The translations under genes and the position numbers were made by a program. This document shows, piece after piece, positions 35,072 through 46,809 of a stretch of DNA of 64,000 nt. Source of the DNA: Immersiella caudata (lineage: Eukaryota; Ascomycota; Sordariomycetes; Sordariales; Lasiosphaeriaceae); assembly GCA_030512335.1 (NCBI GenBank), contig JAULSU010000006.1, positions 2,418,001-2,482,000 on the forward strand. The letters are read 5' to 3'. The notes under the pieces are model-generated. The model saw only the letters and a list, made by a program, of their open reading frames with translations. It was not told the DNA's origin and did no database searches. Numbering within the stretch: the stretch's first letter is position 1; every line of letters begins with the position of its first letter.

Positions 35072-35870
35072 ACTGCCAACCTTTCTTACGTACCTTACTC
35101 CGTTTCTTTCCTTCCTGCAGGGCACACCATCCAACACCCGCTTCTGTACGGCAATACCATGGCTAACCATCCTCTTATTTCCAGGGCCACTGCGGTGCGA
35201 AGCGAATCCTCCGAACATCACAAAAGCTACGCCTGCGTGAGTTTCTTCTTTCAGATACGGCCCACTGCAAAATCAGTTGGCCTGATTTGCGCTGGAATAT
35301 AGTACGTGATTTTCTCACAGTGCAATGACGCACAGAAGGTACTGACTTGCTTGATCAAGTACATGGCCCCTGCCAGGGCAGGCTTGGCATTTCTCCTTCG
35401 GAGTTCAACATGCGCCCATTCAGACAATAGCATCATGCATTCCGCGCGCTCTCTTTGAACTCCCACCTTACCTTCAGCAAAGGTAGTTTCTGCGTGTCGC
35501 GCGCCGATGTACACCAGCGAAACACAGCCAATGAAGATGCCTCGAAATATGCGCGATTGGCGCGTGGCGGACAGACGCCACGCGGACAAAACGCCCAACG
35601 TGCGGGGTTGGGCAAACGCGACCTGACGACAACGACAACCGCATTCGAGTTCCTCAACCATCGACCAAGATTCACGCTACGCATCTCGACAGCTGCTTAC
35701 GGTAGGTACTTCTCGTCTGTCTGGCAGCTGCGCCAGTTTCAGCTGCTGATTAGTTGTACCGACAGTCCCGCTCACATTAGCCGTCCGGTCGGGCGCCTGC
35801 TCGCCATTTCCCACCGCCGAAAATTCGTTTCGATAGCTGCCGAGAGAGTTGGGCCTGGCGGTCTTGTGTA
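35072..35870. other. Upstream region of the HNWD gene
   Basis: Probable promoter and 5' leader of the HET-NACHT-WD40 gene. Minus-strand open frames here show no recognisable protein. Confidence 0.45.
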
Positions 35871-38800
35871 ATGCGACTGCTGGAACGTGACGATACCGGA
35901 GGGGTCCGATTGACGGAGGACCTCCCCAACAACAAGATTCCGCCGTATGCGATACTCTCACACACATGGGGCGACGGTGAGGTCCTCTTCAGAGACCTTA
36001 TGGACGGTACAGGAAAGAACAAAACAGGCTACGCTAAGATTCGGTTTTGCGGAGATCAAGCCTGGCACGATGGGTTGAGATTCTTCTGGGTCGACACATG
36101 CTGCATCGACAAGTCCGACGCTGCCGAGCTTCAGAGTGCTCTCAACTCTATGTTTCAATGGTATCGCAACGCCGCCAAATGCTATGTCTACCTCTCAGAC
36201 GTATCAAAGTGCGAGCGAAGCGGCAACCCCAGCTGGGAATTGGCGCTCCGAAACTGCAAATGGTTCACCCGGGGATGGACCCTCCAAGAACTCATTGCTC
36301 CAACAATCGTTGAATTCTTCTCTGTGGAGGGTGTGTTCCTAGGAGATAAGCAGTCACTGGGGCAGCACATTCACGACGCGACTGGCATTCCCCTCGGAGC
36401 TCTTCAAAGCAGCGCATTGTCTGATTTCAGCATTGAAGAGCGGATGTCGTGGGCCAAAAACCGCACCACGACTCGTCTCGAAGACAAGGCATACTCGCTA
36501 TTCGGCATCTTCGACGTATGTATGCCTATTCTGTACGGGGAAGGAGAAGACAGAGCATTCAAGCGGCTGCGCGATGAGATCAGCAGGGACGATCGCTATC
36601 TGGCTAATCTGCATTCGACCGATCCCCGCCTTGACAAAAAGCGCATCGAAGAGGCAAAGGGAGGACTTCTTATCAGTGCTTACCGCTGGGTTCTCGATAG
36701 CCCTGACTTTCGACTGTGGCATGACCGGCCGGAGAGCCGTCTGCTCTGGATCAAAGGTGATCCTGGTAAGGGTAAGACCATGTTGCTCTGCGGCATCGTT
36801 AACGAATTAGAGCGAGCTCTGGTTGCCGACGGATACAGTCGTAATTTGGCTTATTTTTTCTGCCAGGCCACCGACTCACGTATCAATAACGCAACTGCCG
36901 TGCTGCGTGGCTTGATCTACCTCCTTTCTCGCCAGCAACCACGTCTCCTCTCCTACGTTCGGAGACATATCGACGTGGGGAAATCGCTGTCCGACGCAAA
37001 TGCGTGGGTTGCTGTGTCGGATATTTTGGGAGACATGCTAGAGGACCCGAACCTGAAGGCAACCTACCTGGTGATTGACGCCCTTGACGAGTGCATTGTC
37101 GATCTGCCAAGGCTTTTAGACTTCGTCGTCCGCATTTCGTCCGGCCGCGTGAAATGGCTTTTGACCAGCCGGAACGAGGTTACTATTGAAAGGAAGCTGA
37201 GATCTGACGATACGCGGACGAGACTCAGTCTCGAGCTGAAAGCAAATGCAATGCAGGTATCTCATGCCGTCGACGCATACATCGACGACAAGTTATCCGG
37301 CCTCGAATCGCTTCAGGATGGCATATTACTAGAAGACGGCACCCCGATTAGGGACCGAGTGCGGGATATTCTACGCAACAAGGCAAATGGCACGTTCCTG
37401 TGGGTAGCCCTCGTCGTACAGGAACTTAGTGAAGAGGATGTCGAGAGCTGGCATGCTCTTCAAATTGTGGAAGAAGTGCCGCCGGGCCTGGAGGGGATGT
37501 ACGATCGTATGCTGAATGAGATCAGGCGGCACAAACGGGACTCGGAACTCTGCCGGCGCATACTCTCGACGGTAACGGTAGCATACCGACCACTTCACTT
37601 GGCCGAAATTGGTGCCTTGTCTGGATTACCGGAACAGATTACAAAATCGATGGAGAGTGTGAGGCGAATGGTGGCCAAATGTGGGTCGTTTCTCACAGTC
37701 CGAGACAACCAGATCTACCTGATTCATCAATCGGCCAAGGACTTTCTACTCGACAGGCGTACGCAGCGATTTCCCCAAGATGCATTCAGCTGGGTTTTCC
37801 GTGAGGGGATAGAGGATTTGCACCATAACATCCTCTCAAGATCTCTCAATGCGATGTCTATAGGCTTACGACGCGATATGTACGATTTGAGGGCACCGGG
37901 AATCCCTATCGACGAGGCTCAAACACCATCTCCAGACCCACTGGCCACAGTACGGTACTCATGCGTTTCCTGGGTTGACCATCTCCGCGACTCGATTTCC
38001 GATAAAGACATGCCGCAATGTAACACACTGGATGTGGTCCGGGCCTTCCTTGAGAAGAAGTATCTTTACTGGCTTGAAGCTCTCAGTTTACTCCGAGCAA
38101 TGTCGGAGGGTGTCATCGCAATACGACAGCTGGAGAGCCTACTTGTGGGTATTAATTGCCAACGCTATAGAGATATACTAATAAGATGCAGGTTCTTACT
38201 GATCAAAGACAATTAGCGACCTTTGTTCGAGATGCACATCGATTCACTCTCTCATACAGATGGATAGTTGAGCAAGCTCCTCTTCAGGCATACGCTTCAG
38301 CCCTTATATTTGCACCAACTTGTAGCTTGGTGAAAATGAAATTTAAGGCGGAAGAGCCTGACTGGCTCAGTATAAAGCCAGTAGTAGAAGCAGACTGGAA
38401 TGCGTGCCTACAGACGCTTGAAGGCCATAGCAGTTCGGTTTGGTCAGTTGCCTTCTCACCAGATGGCCAGCGGCTTGCATCGGGCTCCGGCGATAGCACT
38501 GTGAAGATCTGGGATGCCGCCTCGGGACAATGCCTACAGACGCTTAAAGGCCATAGCAACTGGGTTCGGTCAGTTACCTTCTCACCAGATGGCCAGCGGC
38601 TTGCATCGGGCTCAAGCGATAACACCGTGAAGATCTGGGATGCCGCCTCGGGACAATGCTTACAGACGCTTAAAGGCCATAGCATCTGGGTTTGGTCAGT
38701 TGCCTTCTCACCAGATGGCCAGCGGCTTGCATCGGGCGCCAGCGATAGCACCGTAAAGGTCTGGGATGTCGCCTCGGGACAATGCCTACAGACGCTTGAA

Positions 38801-39274
38801 AGCCATAATAACTGGGTTCGGTCAGTTGCCTTCTCACCAGATGGCCAGCGGCTTGCATCGGGCGCCGGCGATAGCACCGTGAAGATCTGGGATGCCGCCT
38901 CGGGACAATGCCTACAGACGCTTGAAAGCCATAGCAACTCGGTTTGGTCAGTTGCCTTCTCACCAGATGGCCAGCGGCTTGCATCGTGCTCCGGCGATAA
39001 CACCGTGAAGATCTGGGATGCCGCCTCGGGACAATGCTTACAGACGCTTAAAGGCCATAGCGGCTCGGCTTCCTCAGTCTTTTCACTGGATGATTTAGGG
39101 AGATATAGTTATAGTTTGGGGGAGGATAAGACGTGGATTATTTGTAATGGCCGGAATACGTTATGGTTGCCACCGGAATACCGCCCATCCTGTTCTGCCG
39201 TCCAAGGGCGAATGATATCCATCGGCTGTTCATCGGGACGAGTCCTCACTATCAGCTTCTCGCGAGATGTTTAG
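35871..39274 (+). CDS. HET-NACHT-WD40 receptor (HNWD / het-E-like)
   Basis: STAND protein of the family that includes the Podospora het-D/het-E/het-R incompatibility genes. Exons 35871-38148 and 38217-39274, joined by a 68-bp intron (GTATTA ... TTAG, branch-like CTGAT), sum to 3,336 nt (1,111 aa). The HET domain spans residues 1-240 (YAILSHTWG, FFWVDTCCIDK, WFTRGWTLQELIAP). NACHT follows with LLWIKGDPGKGKTMLL (Walker A) and YLVIDALDEC (Walker B). After the intron comes FVRDAHRF ... APLQAYASALIFAP, the usual connector. Then there are five full and one degenerate WD40 repeats of exactly 42 residues, almost identical to each other. HET would be the cell-death domain, NACHT the switch and the WD repeats the variable recognition surface. 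Without the intron the gene looks like two overlapping ORFs in different frames. Confidence 0.9.
38405..39060 (+). repeat. Array of 126-bp direct repeats encoding WD40 units
   Basis: Repeat starts at 38405, 38531, 38657, 38783, 38909 and 39035 (constant 126-bp period), each opening TGC(C/T)TACAGACGCTT. Differences cluster at a few codons just after the GH dipeptide and before the WD, positions known in HNWD proteins to be variable and under diversifying selection. Confidence 0.93.
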
Positions 39275-39630
39275 CACATTTCAGCTCTCTTTCACTCCAC
39301 TCTCTCTATTTCTTTTTCCTAGCCTGAGACCAGAAGGGTCCGGGAGGCTGGGTTGCTTTATAGATACTATGGGAATTCTATCATTTTCTATCGATGTCGA
39401 GATGACTTACCTAATTTGCTTTGAGAAGGCAAAATCAACGCCACATGTAATGTAATGCGACGGAGGCGAATTTACGTCGTTTAATGTGTGTTGGTAATCA
39501 GGTGGATGACCACGTGACGTGACTAGTGCCGAAGGTAATGTGTCCTCTTTCCCTGCTCGGTGAGTCATCTTTCGCATGAGAACAAACATCGCCACTCGCT
39601 TATGATCTGCCTTCGCTCTGCATCTCTGAC
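39275..39630. other. Intergenic after HNWD gene
   Basis: A/T-rich 3' flank of the HNWD gene. No gene seen. Confidence 0.5.
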
Positions 39631-40810
39631 CATGGATTCAGACGACTCCGTAAATGATTGGTCCAGCGGTGACGAGCCGCAAAGCCAACTTCATAATGCC
39701 GCTGGTCCCGCGAGATAGCCAATTCGTGGCGCGAGGTAGCCGCAACGGAGCGAGTTGCGACCTGCTCGCAACACCCTCCCGTTCGTACCATATGAGGACT
39801 GGGTCCCAGGCCAGTCATATGCAGAATACCCACCCACTTACATGCGCTACATCATGGAATGGAAGTTGACACTGAACAAGAGAGCAGCGGCCAAGCAGAC
39901 CGAAGAAAACCTCGTGGTGGCTCCGAGCGACTTCTGGAATAAGGAGCTGGCATCCAAGATCGCCGATATCGTGCAGTCAAAGGGAAAATGTGGAGCTTCT
40001 GGCGGAGCGCCTCATTGAGCTTGCGAGCAGTGGAAGTGCAGTTGCAAAGTGACTTGTCTTTTTGGAAGTGAGGTCAGGAGATAAGCTCCAATAAGTACAA
40101 AGGAAACGGCCCCGTTGGACCCAGAGCGCAGGGCCGATGGACCCCTGCTCGCGGTGGCTCGGCTTGGCGCCGAGCCACCCCCCAGATTTTGACAGAAAAC
40201 CGTATAGCGCCGACTCAACGACGATCACCATCTCTGTAAACGACCGCTCCGAGAGGGATATAACAAAGCACTTTAAAGAGTTGCAGATTGACTGGCCAGT
40301 GGTGGAGAGGCAACTCCAATCGTGGAGCCATCTTCACCGCATTGACAAGACCTTACAGGTTAACGTCTTGTTTAACTATATAGAAAGTGGAAAAGCAGCT
40401 CAAACCATTAGCGGGGGGCTACTGCCACCCAGCTCGCTAAAAGGGACGTTTGGCTCGATACAGAGCAGGTGGCCTCTGGTGCGCCGGACGCCTGGAGGCA
40501 GGTATATATAATCTTGAGGTGCCTAGAACCCCCGTGCAATCAAGGGCCTTACTGCTGGCAGGATCCTGATTCTAAGAAACACTACAAACTTATGGGTCAT
40601 CACTTACGAAGTTTAGCCAAATCCGTGCAGTAAGGGTGTAAACTGGAGAGATATAATGACGTTCCACAGGACATCCGGAAGCAGCTTTATGCCGAGGACC
40701 AACAGCATCTAAACCGTAAGCGGAAGCGAGGTGACTCGACCTTGTGCACATCTGGCCAGCCCATGGTTATTAATAATTATATTCCAGTCCACCCTGGCCA
40801 ACCCGTTAGA
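39631..40810 (+). pseudogene. Decayed transposon-associated multicopy ORF
   Basis: Fragments in order but different frames: a start MDSDDSVNDWSSGDEPQSQL at 39632; FVPYEDWVPGQSYAEYPPTY with MEWKLTLNKRA at 39783-40000; SVNDRSERDITKHFKELQID at about 40210-40390; CNQGPYCWQDPDSKKHYKLM at about 40530-40600; and VPQDIRKQLYAEDQQHLNRK at about 40655-40725. These blocks match, from memory of fungal genomes, a widespread repeat-associated protein of unknown function with an acid start and a CPGPPC-x-GP..W motif. Stops and frame changes separate them, so it is not expressed as a protein here. Confidence 0.5.
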
Positions 40811-41320
40811 GTGCGCGCGACCGGACGCCAATTTCGCTCCTAGCTGTACCACTGAAGGCCGGCCGTTCTTCCTAACGAAGCGACGTCATTTTGGTCTGGG
40901 GCCAAAGTCCGTTGGCCAAGATTCCGATTGTGTTGATGAGGTATGGGTCCTGCGTGCCGGGTCCCGATCATCCTGCAGAAGATTGGCGAAGATCGGTAAT
41001 TACAGGGTCGTTGGAGAGGCGGCGCATGGTTCCACTCTACGTATGGGGAAGTGCCCTTTGGTGGGATGAATGTATTTGGAATGGCAAGGATAAGCATCCG
41101 CCTGTGAGGATCTAGCTGTGCTAAGCAGGTGATCGGGCAAGTGGACTGCAGGTGGAAGGGTTCGATGGTCAAGGAAGCAGTATGTTTCAGGACATGACGC
41201 CGGGAACGATGCGCGCAATCAGGTCATTTATTGTTGGCAATTAATTAAGGCGGGAACGAGCATCTGTGGGAGAAAAAGGGCAAGGACAATGAAAACAAAG
41301 CAAGGACCCACACGCTTTCT
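40811..41320. other. Intergenic
   Basis: 3' flank of the membrane glycoprotein gene on the minus strand. No gene seen. Confidence 0.45.
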
Positions 41321-43876
41321 TCATCGCTTCTGTGTGCCAATCAGCCCATACGTCTCCCTGCCCTCTCCATTCCTCGAATACGGCATTTCCTCGCCCGCCC
41401 TCCTCGACACGACATCCACAGTGATTGTCTTCAGACCATTCGACGGCCGCCATTGCTTCGCTGGCATGGTGAGCGTGCTCTCCTGCGGATACAAGAACGT
41501 CGTAAACACCCGACCGACCGACAGCTGCTCGATGCGACGTCGCAGCGTCTTGAACCCGGCGCGCCCGCCGCAGCAGCAGGTGCAAAGCAGCGCGATGAGG
41601 AATATCACGCCCGTCCAAACGATGAGGATTGCGGCCGGGATAGCGTAGCGTACGTCGTACGTGATGCGGTTGCTGATGGGGTGAATGAGGACTTCTCCTG
41701 CCGGCTTGGTTCCGGAGTTGACTTCGCCGAGCATGCCGCGGGTTCCCACAACGGCCGATGTGGCGACATCAGTCCCTGAGAGAGGTTAGCTTGGGTGATC
41801 CAGACCTGAGGGGAGGCAGTTGTATTGACATACACATCAGATCAATGATCTTCCCTGCCGTTGCTGCGTCCGCCGACATGTTCTGCCAACGGCGAAATAC
41901 GGACATGCTCGCTGCGCCTCGAAGATCGATTGGCCACTCTCCCCCTGCCGCAACAGCGCGATATACCGTGTTCATGGACTTCTGGGCGAAGTCCGCACCG
42001 GCGAGGTTCTGGTCGGAACCGATGTGGATTGTGTCGGAGCCATCGGCCCCAAACGCCGAGGGTTCTGAGGTGCCTATCAGGTTGAAGTGGGCTTTGCGAA
42101 CCGTCGTGACGTTCTTTCGCGTCGCATACTCGGGAGAAACGAGACCCCATATAGGGTTGAAGTCATCCATCCGGTTGCCCGAGTCTTCCAGGCCCCAGAG
42201 TGGAGCGTCAGCCTCGGTAGCGTAGAGCTTTGGGGTGATCGCCAATACTTCGAGCGCAGCAATACCTGTGGTGTTATACCGAAATTGTACTGTCTTGATG
42301 GTGGCCCGAACGGAGGAGGCGCATGCATGCAGGGGGGACGACCATTTGCTCCCACTTTCGAAGACGAGAGAGGAGCCGCCATCAACCCTCTTGGGGGCTC
42401 CACGAAGGAGGCCACATGCAGCAAAAATGTTGGTGAGGTTGACTCGGTTGGCACGTATTGTCCCGGCACAGATGTCGTTGATGGAATCGAATTCGACCTG
42501 AGAGACGTTGAAGGGGTTGGAATAGTTCCGACCGCCCTTGAGGCCAACGATCGAACCGTCGAGGTGGAGGTAGCTGCCGAACACGTTGTCAAGGCCCAGG
42601 TATTCATACCCGTCGGTTGCGCGCTGGGACATGGGAAAATCTTTGCCGATCTCTGAATCCATGTACGAGAAGGACTTCATTCCCTGCCTTGGCTTGTCCT
42701 TTTCGTTGGTGACGTTGAGATACAACATGGTGAAGGCATTGTTAAGCCAGGCTGCCTTGTAGGCACGCTGCTGAAGCTCCGGGTCGGTCTGGCCGTCAAC
42801 AACTACGAGCGGGGGAAGGGTGGTGTTCATGCGGGAAAACCCGCCACGGTCCGTCAAAACAAGATTTTCGATGCTGTTGGTTGATCCGTTTTTATCCACA
42901 ACAAAGTTAAAAGTGAATGTCAGGTTTGTATCGACACAGACGGTTGAAGGCTCAACAAACAGGATGTCTTCTTCCCAGACAGCTCCACGACTGACACCGA
43001 CAGGTATCGTGTGGTTGCGAAACCCCACACCACCGTGCACGGCGTCGACAACGAGACCCTCAACCACTTTGTACTTGTCGTCGAGGATGGACGAGTCGAG
43101 CGTACGGAACATGCCAACCGAGAACCTTGCGTCGCCGAAGGACGGGTTGATCTCCGTGGACAGCTGACGGTACTCGATGTCGAAGAAGTTGGAAACAGTC
43201 GAACTGCCTGTGCCGCTAGAAAAGATCTCACGGGTCTCGTCCGGGATTGATGTGTTGTATCCTTTGGGAAGATCGATGGTATATCCGCCTCCGTCCGGCC
43301 TGTCAATGAAGACCAGTTCCGTATTCGAGCCTGGACATACACCGGCGGGCGCACGTCTGCCCTGGTGCTCTCCGATACAGATGCGGGAAGGAGAGTGTTG
43401 CCCTCGAAGCGACGTTCCTTGGCCATATGCGCTGTCGTCCTGAATGTACTCGAACGTCCCAGGTCGAGCAGGCCCGGCCGCAAGAGCCTCGCCCAGGCCA
43501 AGTGGCGTCACAATACCGACGACGGCAGTGAGCAGCGCCATCACCGGAAGGGCTTTGCACGTCACCCTGATCAGAGTCCGAGCGGTCCCTCCGCTGCTTG
43601 TCGAGTCGGTCCGCAAGAGAGTCGTCCATATTGATGCTTGCAAGCCGACATTCGCAACGGTCCTTCACCACGTTAGCCAAAGAGATGCGGGTAGCAACGT
43701 GACAAGAGAAATGAGTACCATGTGCTGGCCGTCTCCGTGTCCCGCAACAGCCCAGCGAGGACGTATGTCAAGATGGCGGGGCAGACGAAGCGGACGATAA
43801 CGACACCGGCGGCGATGATACCGGCGACGTGCCCGACGGTGAGCTCGCCGACAGTCCGGGTCACAATCGATGACAT
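41321..43876 (-). CDS. Large fungal membrane glycoprotein of unknown function
   Basis: Exons 43876-43719, 43662-41834 and 41775-41321 sum to 2,442 nt (813 aa). N-terminal TM segments: HVAGIIAAGVVIVRFVCPAI at about 15-35, then, after WTVANVGLQASIWTTLLRTDS, a second group (ALPVMALLTAVVGIVTPLGL). A region of about 500 residues follows with many N-glycosylation sites (NTS, NHT, NTT, NVT, NVS, NLT) and spaced cysteines, so it should face the outside or the lumen. A third TM lies near the C-terminus (IPAAILIVWTGVIFLIALLC) with an immediately following Cys cluster that could be palmitoylated. The tail of about 90 residues is cytosolic. The pattern is common in Pezizomycotina membrane proteins that have no known function. 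Not recognised more precisely. Confidence 0.82.
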
Positions 43877-44910
43877 TTTGGCGTTAGGTCGGCTGGCGGA
43901 ACGCTAGACCCCAACGGCGGGCGCGGCGCTGGCGTTCGCGTGATGATATAAACGCCACAGAAGAGCATCTCATTTTCTTCGTCGCTGCGCAATGTCTTGG
44001 CACTATCAGTGACCTGTCGATCTCTCAGCTTGACAAGCCCCTGAGCATAAGGCTGTGCGCCCTTCAGGGGTTGAAGCTTTGCCAAGCCCAGAGGCGCGCC
44101 GTTTACTTGTTGCCGTTGCGCTCTTACCACCAAACTAGCCCCGACCCCCTTAAATTGACGTGTAAGTCGGGTGAACATCCCCCCGCGTGCACGAAAATCT
44201 GTCTCAGCCCGACGCAGAAGCTGAAGATTCTTCGCTGGGCATTGCCCTCGGACTTTGGTATTCGAGATTGGACCCGGCAGTCGAAATGTCACCCCTGTGT
44301 CAAATGTGAGGACTCGCATCGCACTGGTCACCCCATCTAGGTTCGATGGGAGTTCTCCCGATGTTGACGCGGGTCATCCCATAATCACTGTCCAGTCGCT
44401 CCAACGGTTATGCAGCCACTGTCAGCTTCGAAGCGGAGCGGGGACCGCGTCCGATCCGAGAATTCTAGACAACATTGAACGTTCTCGATCCAAAGGGTCC
44501 AACAACACAGCCACGATTTCTCGTTGCATTCGCTTCTCAGTTTCATCGTATCTCGAAGTTTGCTGAGAGTTTTTCCTCGGAGCTGAAGCTTGAACCTGTT
44601 GGAGGGTTGTGGCACCGTTCCCGAGTTGGCTTGATTGCACCCAGGGACCAACCTCGTGAGTCCAGCAGATGCTCTGCAGCACGCTGACAGAGGCTTTGGT
44701 CAGTTGATATGTTGGATTCAATCGTCCCGAGAAAATGGCGACATCCAAAGGCTGCACAAAGTTCGCATCTGTCAGCATTCTCAAATCCATCACGGGCACA
44801 ATGTCCACAACCACCATACCCAGCTGGCGCGCCAGGCCGGTCCGGTGAACAAAGAAATCGCAAAGACACAACAATAGAACAAAGCTTCAATTTTCTCCGA
44901 CGACCGTTCC
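43877..44910. other. Upstream region of the membrane glycoprotein gene
   Basis: About 1 kb between two minus-strand genes. Open frames on the minus strand (44422-44874, 43861-44331) show no motif or splice support, so they are not called. Confidence 0.4.
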
Positions 44911-46235
44911 CTACCCAACTCCCGGCTGCGACTTGTTCCAGGCTTCCCAGTACTGATTCTCATAGCTCGGCATGCATTTCACCTTTTCGGGCGGTTCTGC
45001 CCGCCACTCAATCCCCTCATCGGACCTCCACCGACTTGTATACCCTTTCGCCTTCTTGATCTGCCTCCCTCTGTCATCGCTGTACTCCAGACTGACACCA
45101 GGCACGACCGCTATCCTACCATAACCCTTCCACCACAAGTCTTTACAAAACAGCTGCGGCTCTCCCTGCATGCACTCCCCCTCTTCCTCTCGCGGCCCCC
45201 GAAACTTGACCTCCCCCTTCACGACTGGCTCCGCAGCGATCGCCACAGCGCCGTTCCAGCACGAGAATACTTGGAAGGGCTTCCTATCGTTATAGCGCTC
45301 CTGCGTGCCAGGCTCGTTCCAGAACAGATTCCAAGCCGAGTCCCAGTTCCCGTCGGGAGGAATTTCGAAAAAGGAATCGCCAGCGATCGTACGAGCGACC
45401 CAGACGTCGTAGAAGGTGGGGTCCCTGCCGACGTACGTCCAGTCCATGGCGCAGGTCACAGTTGCGTTCAGGGCGATTCGTTGATAAAGGAGCTCGAGAA
45501 TATCTTCGGGGCAGATGGCGACGTCGTTCAAGAAGAGGATCGTGCTTGTTGGGTTTGTGGGAAATGCCTGAGGATTTCCGGGCTCGATGTAAGAGAGAGC
45601 CATCTGTCGCAAGGCGGCGAGAGTAGGTATGCGGCCGGAGGGATGGATCAAGGGGTCGACGGAGGTGTGGGTGATACGGTAAGTCGTGTTGAGGTCCTTG
45701 AGGGATCCCAAGAGGGCGTCTTGCGGGCGCGTCAGCAGTGCCGGTCTTTCACATGGGCGCTCATGAAGGACTTACCGAGGACTTCGGGGGTCCCGTCGTC
45801 AGAATTCCCTTCCACTATCGACAAAAGGCATCTCTCGGGTCCGAGGAATCGGACGACGTCGACAACGCTGCCGAGGAGCCGTGGGAGGACCTGAAGGGCC
45901 TGCTTCAGATCGAGGGCGAAATAGTACTGGACTGCCCATGGATCGGCTTCTTTGCCGTAGTCTTTGAGATACTCATAACGCCCGAGATCGGTATCTGGAC
46001 ACTCAAGCCGTGGTAAATGGTTCGCCGACGCGTTCATGATGGAGTCTACGTAGGCGATGCGAACTTCTCGAGACAGAGTCGAAGTGCCTTCGGTAGAGAG
46101 ACGGCCGACCACGCCAGTGGTTGCCCGAATGACGCGGTCGCGATTGAGCGCCAGCGATACAATGGTAAAAGACAGGACCGCTGCTAGCAACAAAACACGT
46201 ACGTTTCGTCGCGCGCTCGACGCGACGGACGACAT
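44911..46235 (-). CDS. CAP59/CMT1-type alpha-mannosyltransferase (GT69-like)
   Basis: Golgi glycosyltransferase related to the cryptococcal alpha-1,3-mannosyltransferase Cmt1 and capsule protein Cap59. Exons 46235-45776 and 45719-44911 (56-bp intron) sum to 1,269 nt (422 aa). Residues 10-30 are a signal anchor (RVLLLAAVLSFTIVSLAL), giving type II topology. Family features: CLLSIVEGNSDDGTPEVL, ILFLNDVAICPEDILELL (with the acidic N-D pair in the place of a DxD), CAMDWTY, FYDVWVARTIAGDSFFEIP and VFSCWNGAVAIAAEPV. The C-terminus keeps FCKDLWWKGYGRIAVVPGV, the usual closing block. The frame is open upstream to 46364, but the Met at 46235 places the anchor at the N-terminus. It is divergent from the sensor-like gene at 46810. 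Confidence 0.9.
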
Positions 46236-46809
46236 GGCAGAAGCTATCGCAGCCGCAGTGTCCGCGAATTGAGAAAAGATGGTGAGAAATTTTGCTGCTT
46301 TGTCGATATCCACGAGAAAAGCGGAGGATGCGATGTGGGCAGATAGCGGCGTCCAATCTTGCATGAACGTTTGGATAAGCGCTGGTTCCAGCCAGCTGGT
46401 ATGGCCTCTGATTTGTCCGCAGACACAACCGAAGCGGCGTCAGGGGCTTGCCATGCAGCCCCAACAGCGGATGAAGCATCTCCCGCGTTTAGGCTTTTTG
46501 TTTGTTTGTGGGCGGCGCGAACAGAGGATACGGGGTTGGTAAGTCTCGAAATCTCCGGCCTTGAACTGGGCGCGCTTGCGCTTGCTGTGGGCGTTGGTTG
46601 ATCTTTTTTTCGGCGTCAAACCACAGCGCTGGGTCGACGACAACGCGGATCAGTCCGACCGACCGTTTGAGATTGCATCTCCCCCAACTCAGACCGCGCC
46701 ACGGCCGTCCCGGTATATCATGATCCAACCTGCCCACTAATTAGTTTTTCGAAATGGCCGATTTCTCTTCGTTCTTCTCTCCTGCTCTGCCACTATCCTG
46801 TTGGGCCTA
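46236..46809. promoter_or_regulatory. Divergent promoter of mannosyltransferase and sensor-like gene
   Basis: 574 bp between two divergent start codons. No specific factor site could be assigned. Confidence 0.4.

Noticed and set aside
38186..39274. WD40 frame as a separate gene
   Set aside because: A 68-bp GT-AG intron joins it in phase to the upstream HET-NACHT frame and restores the usual connector sequence.
44422..44874. 150-codon minus-strand frame
   Set aside because: No motif, no signal and no splice link to the neighbours.
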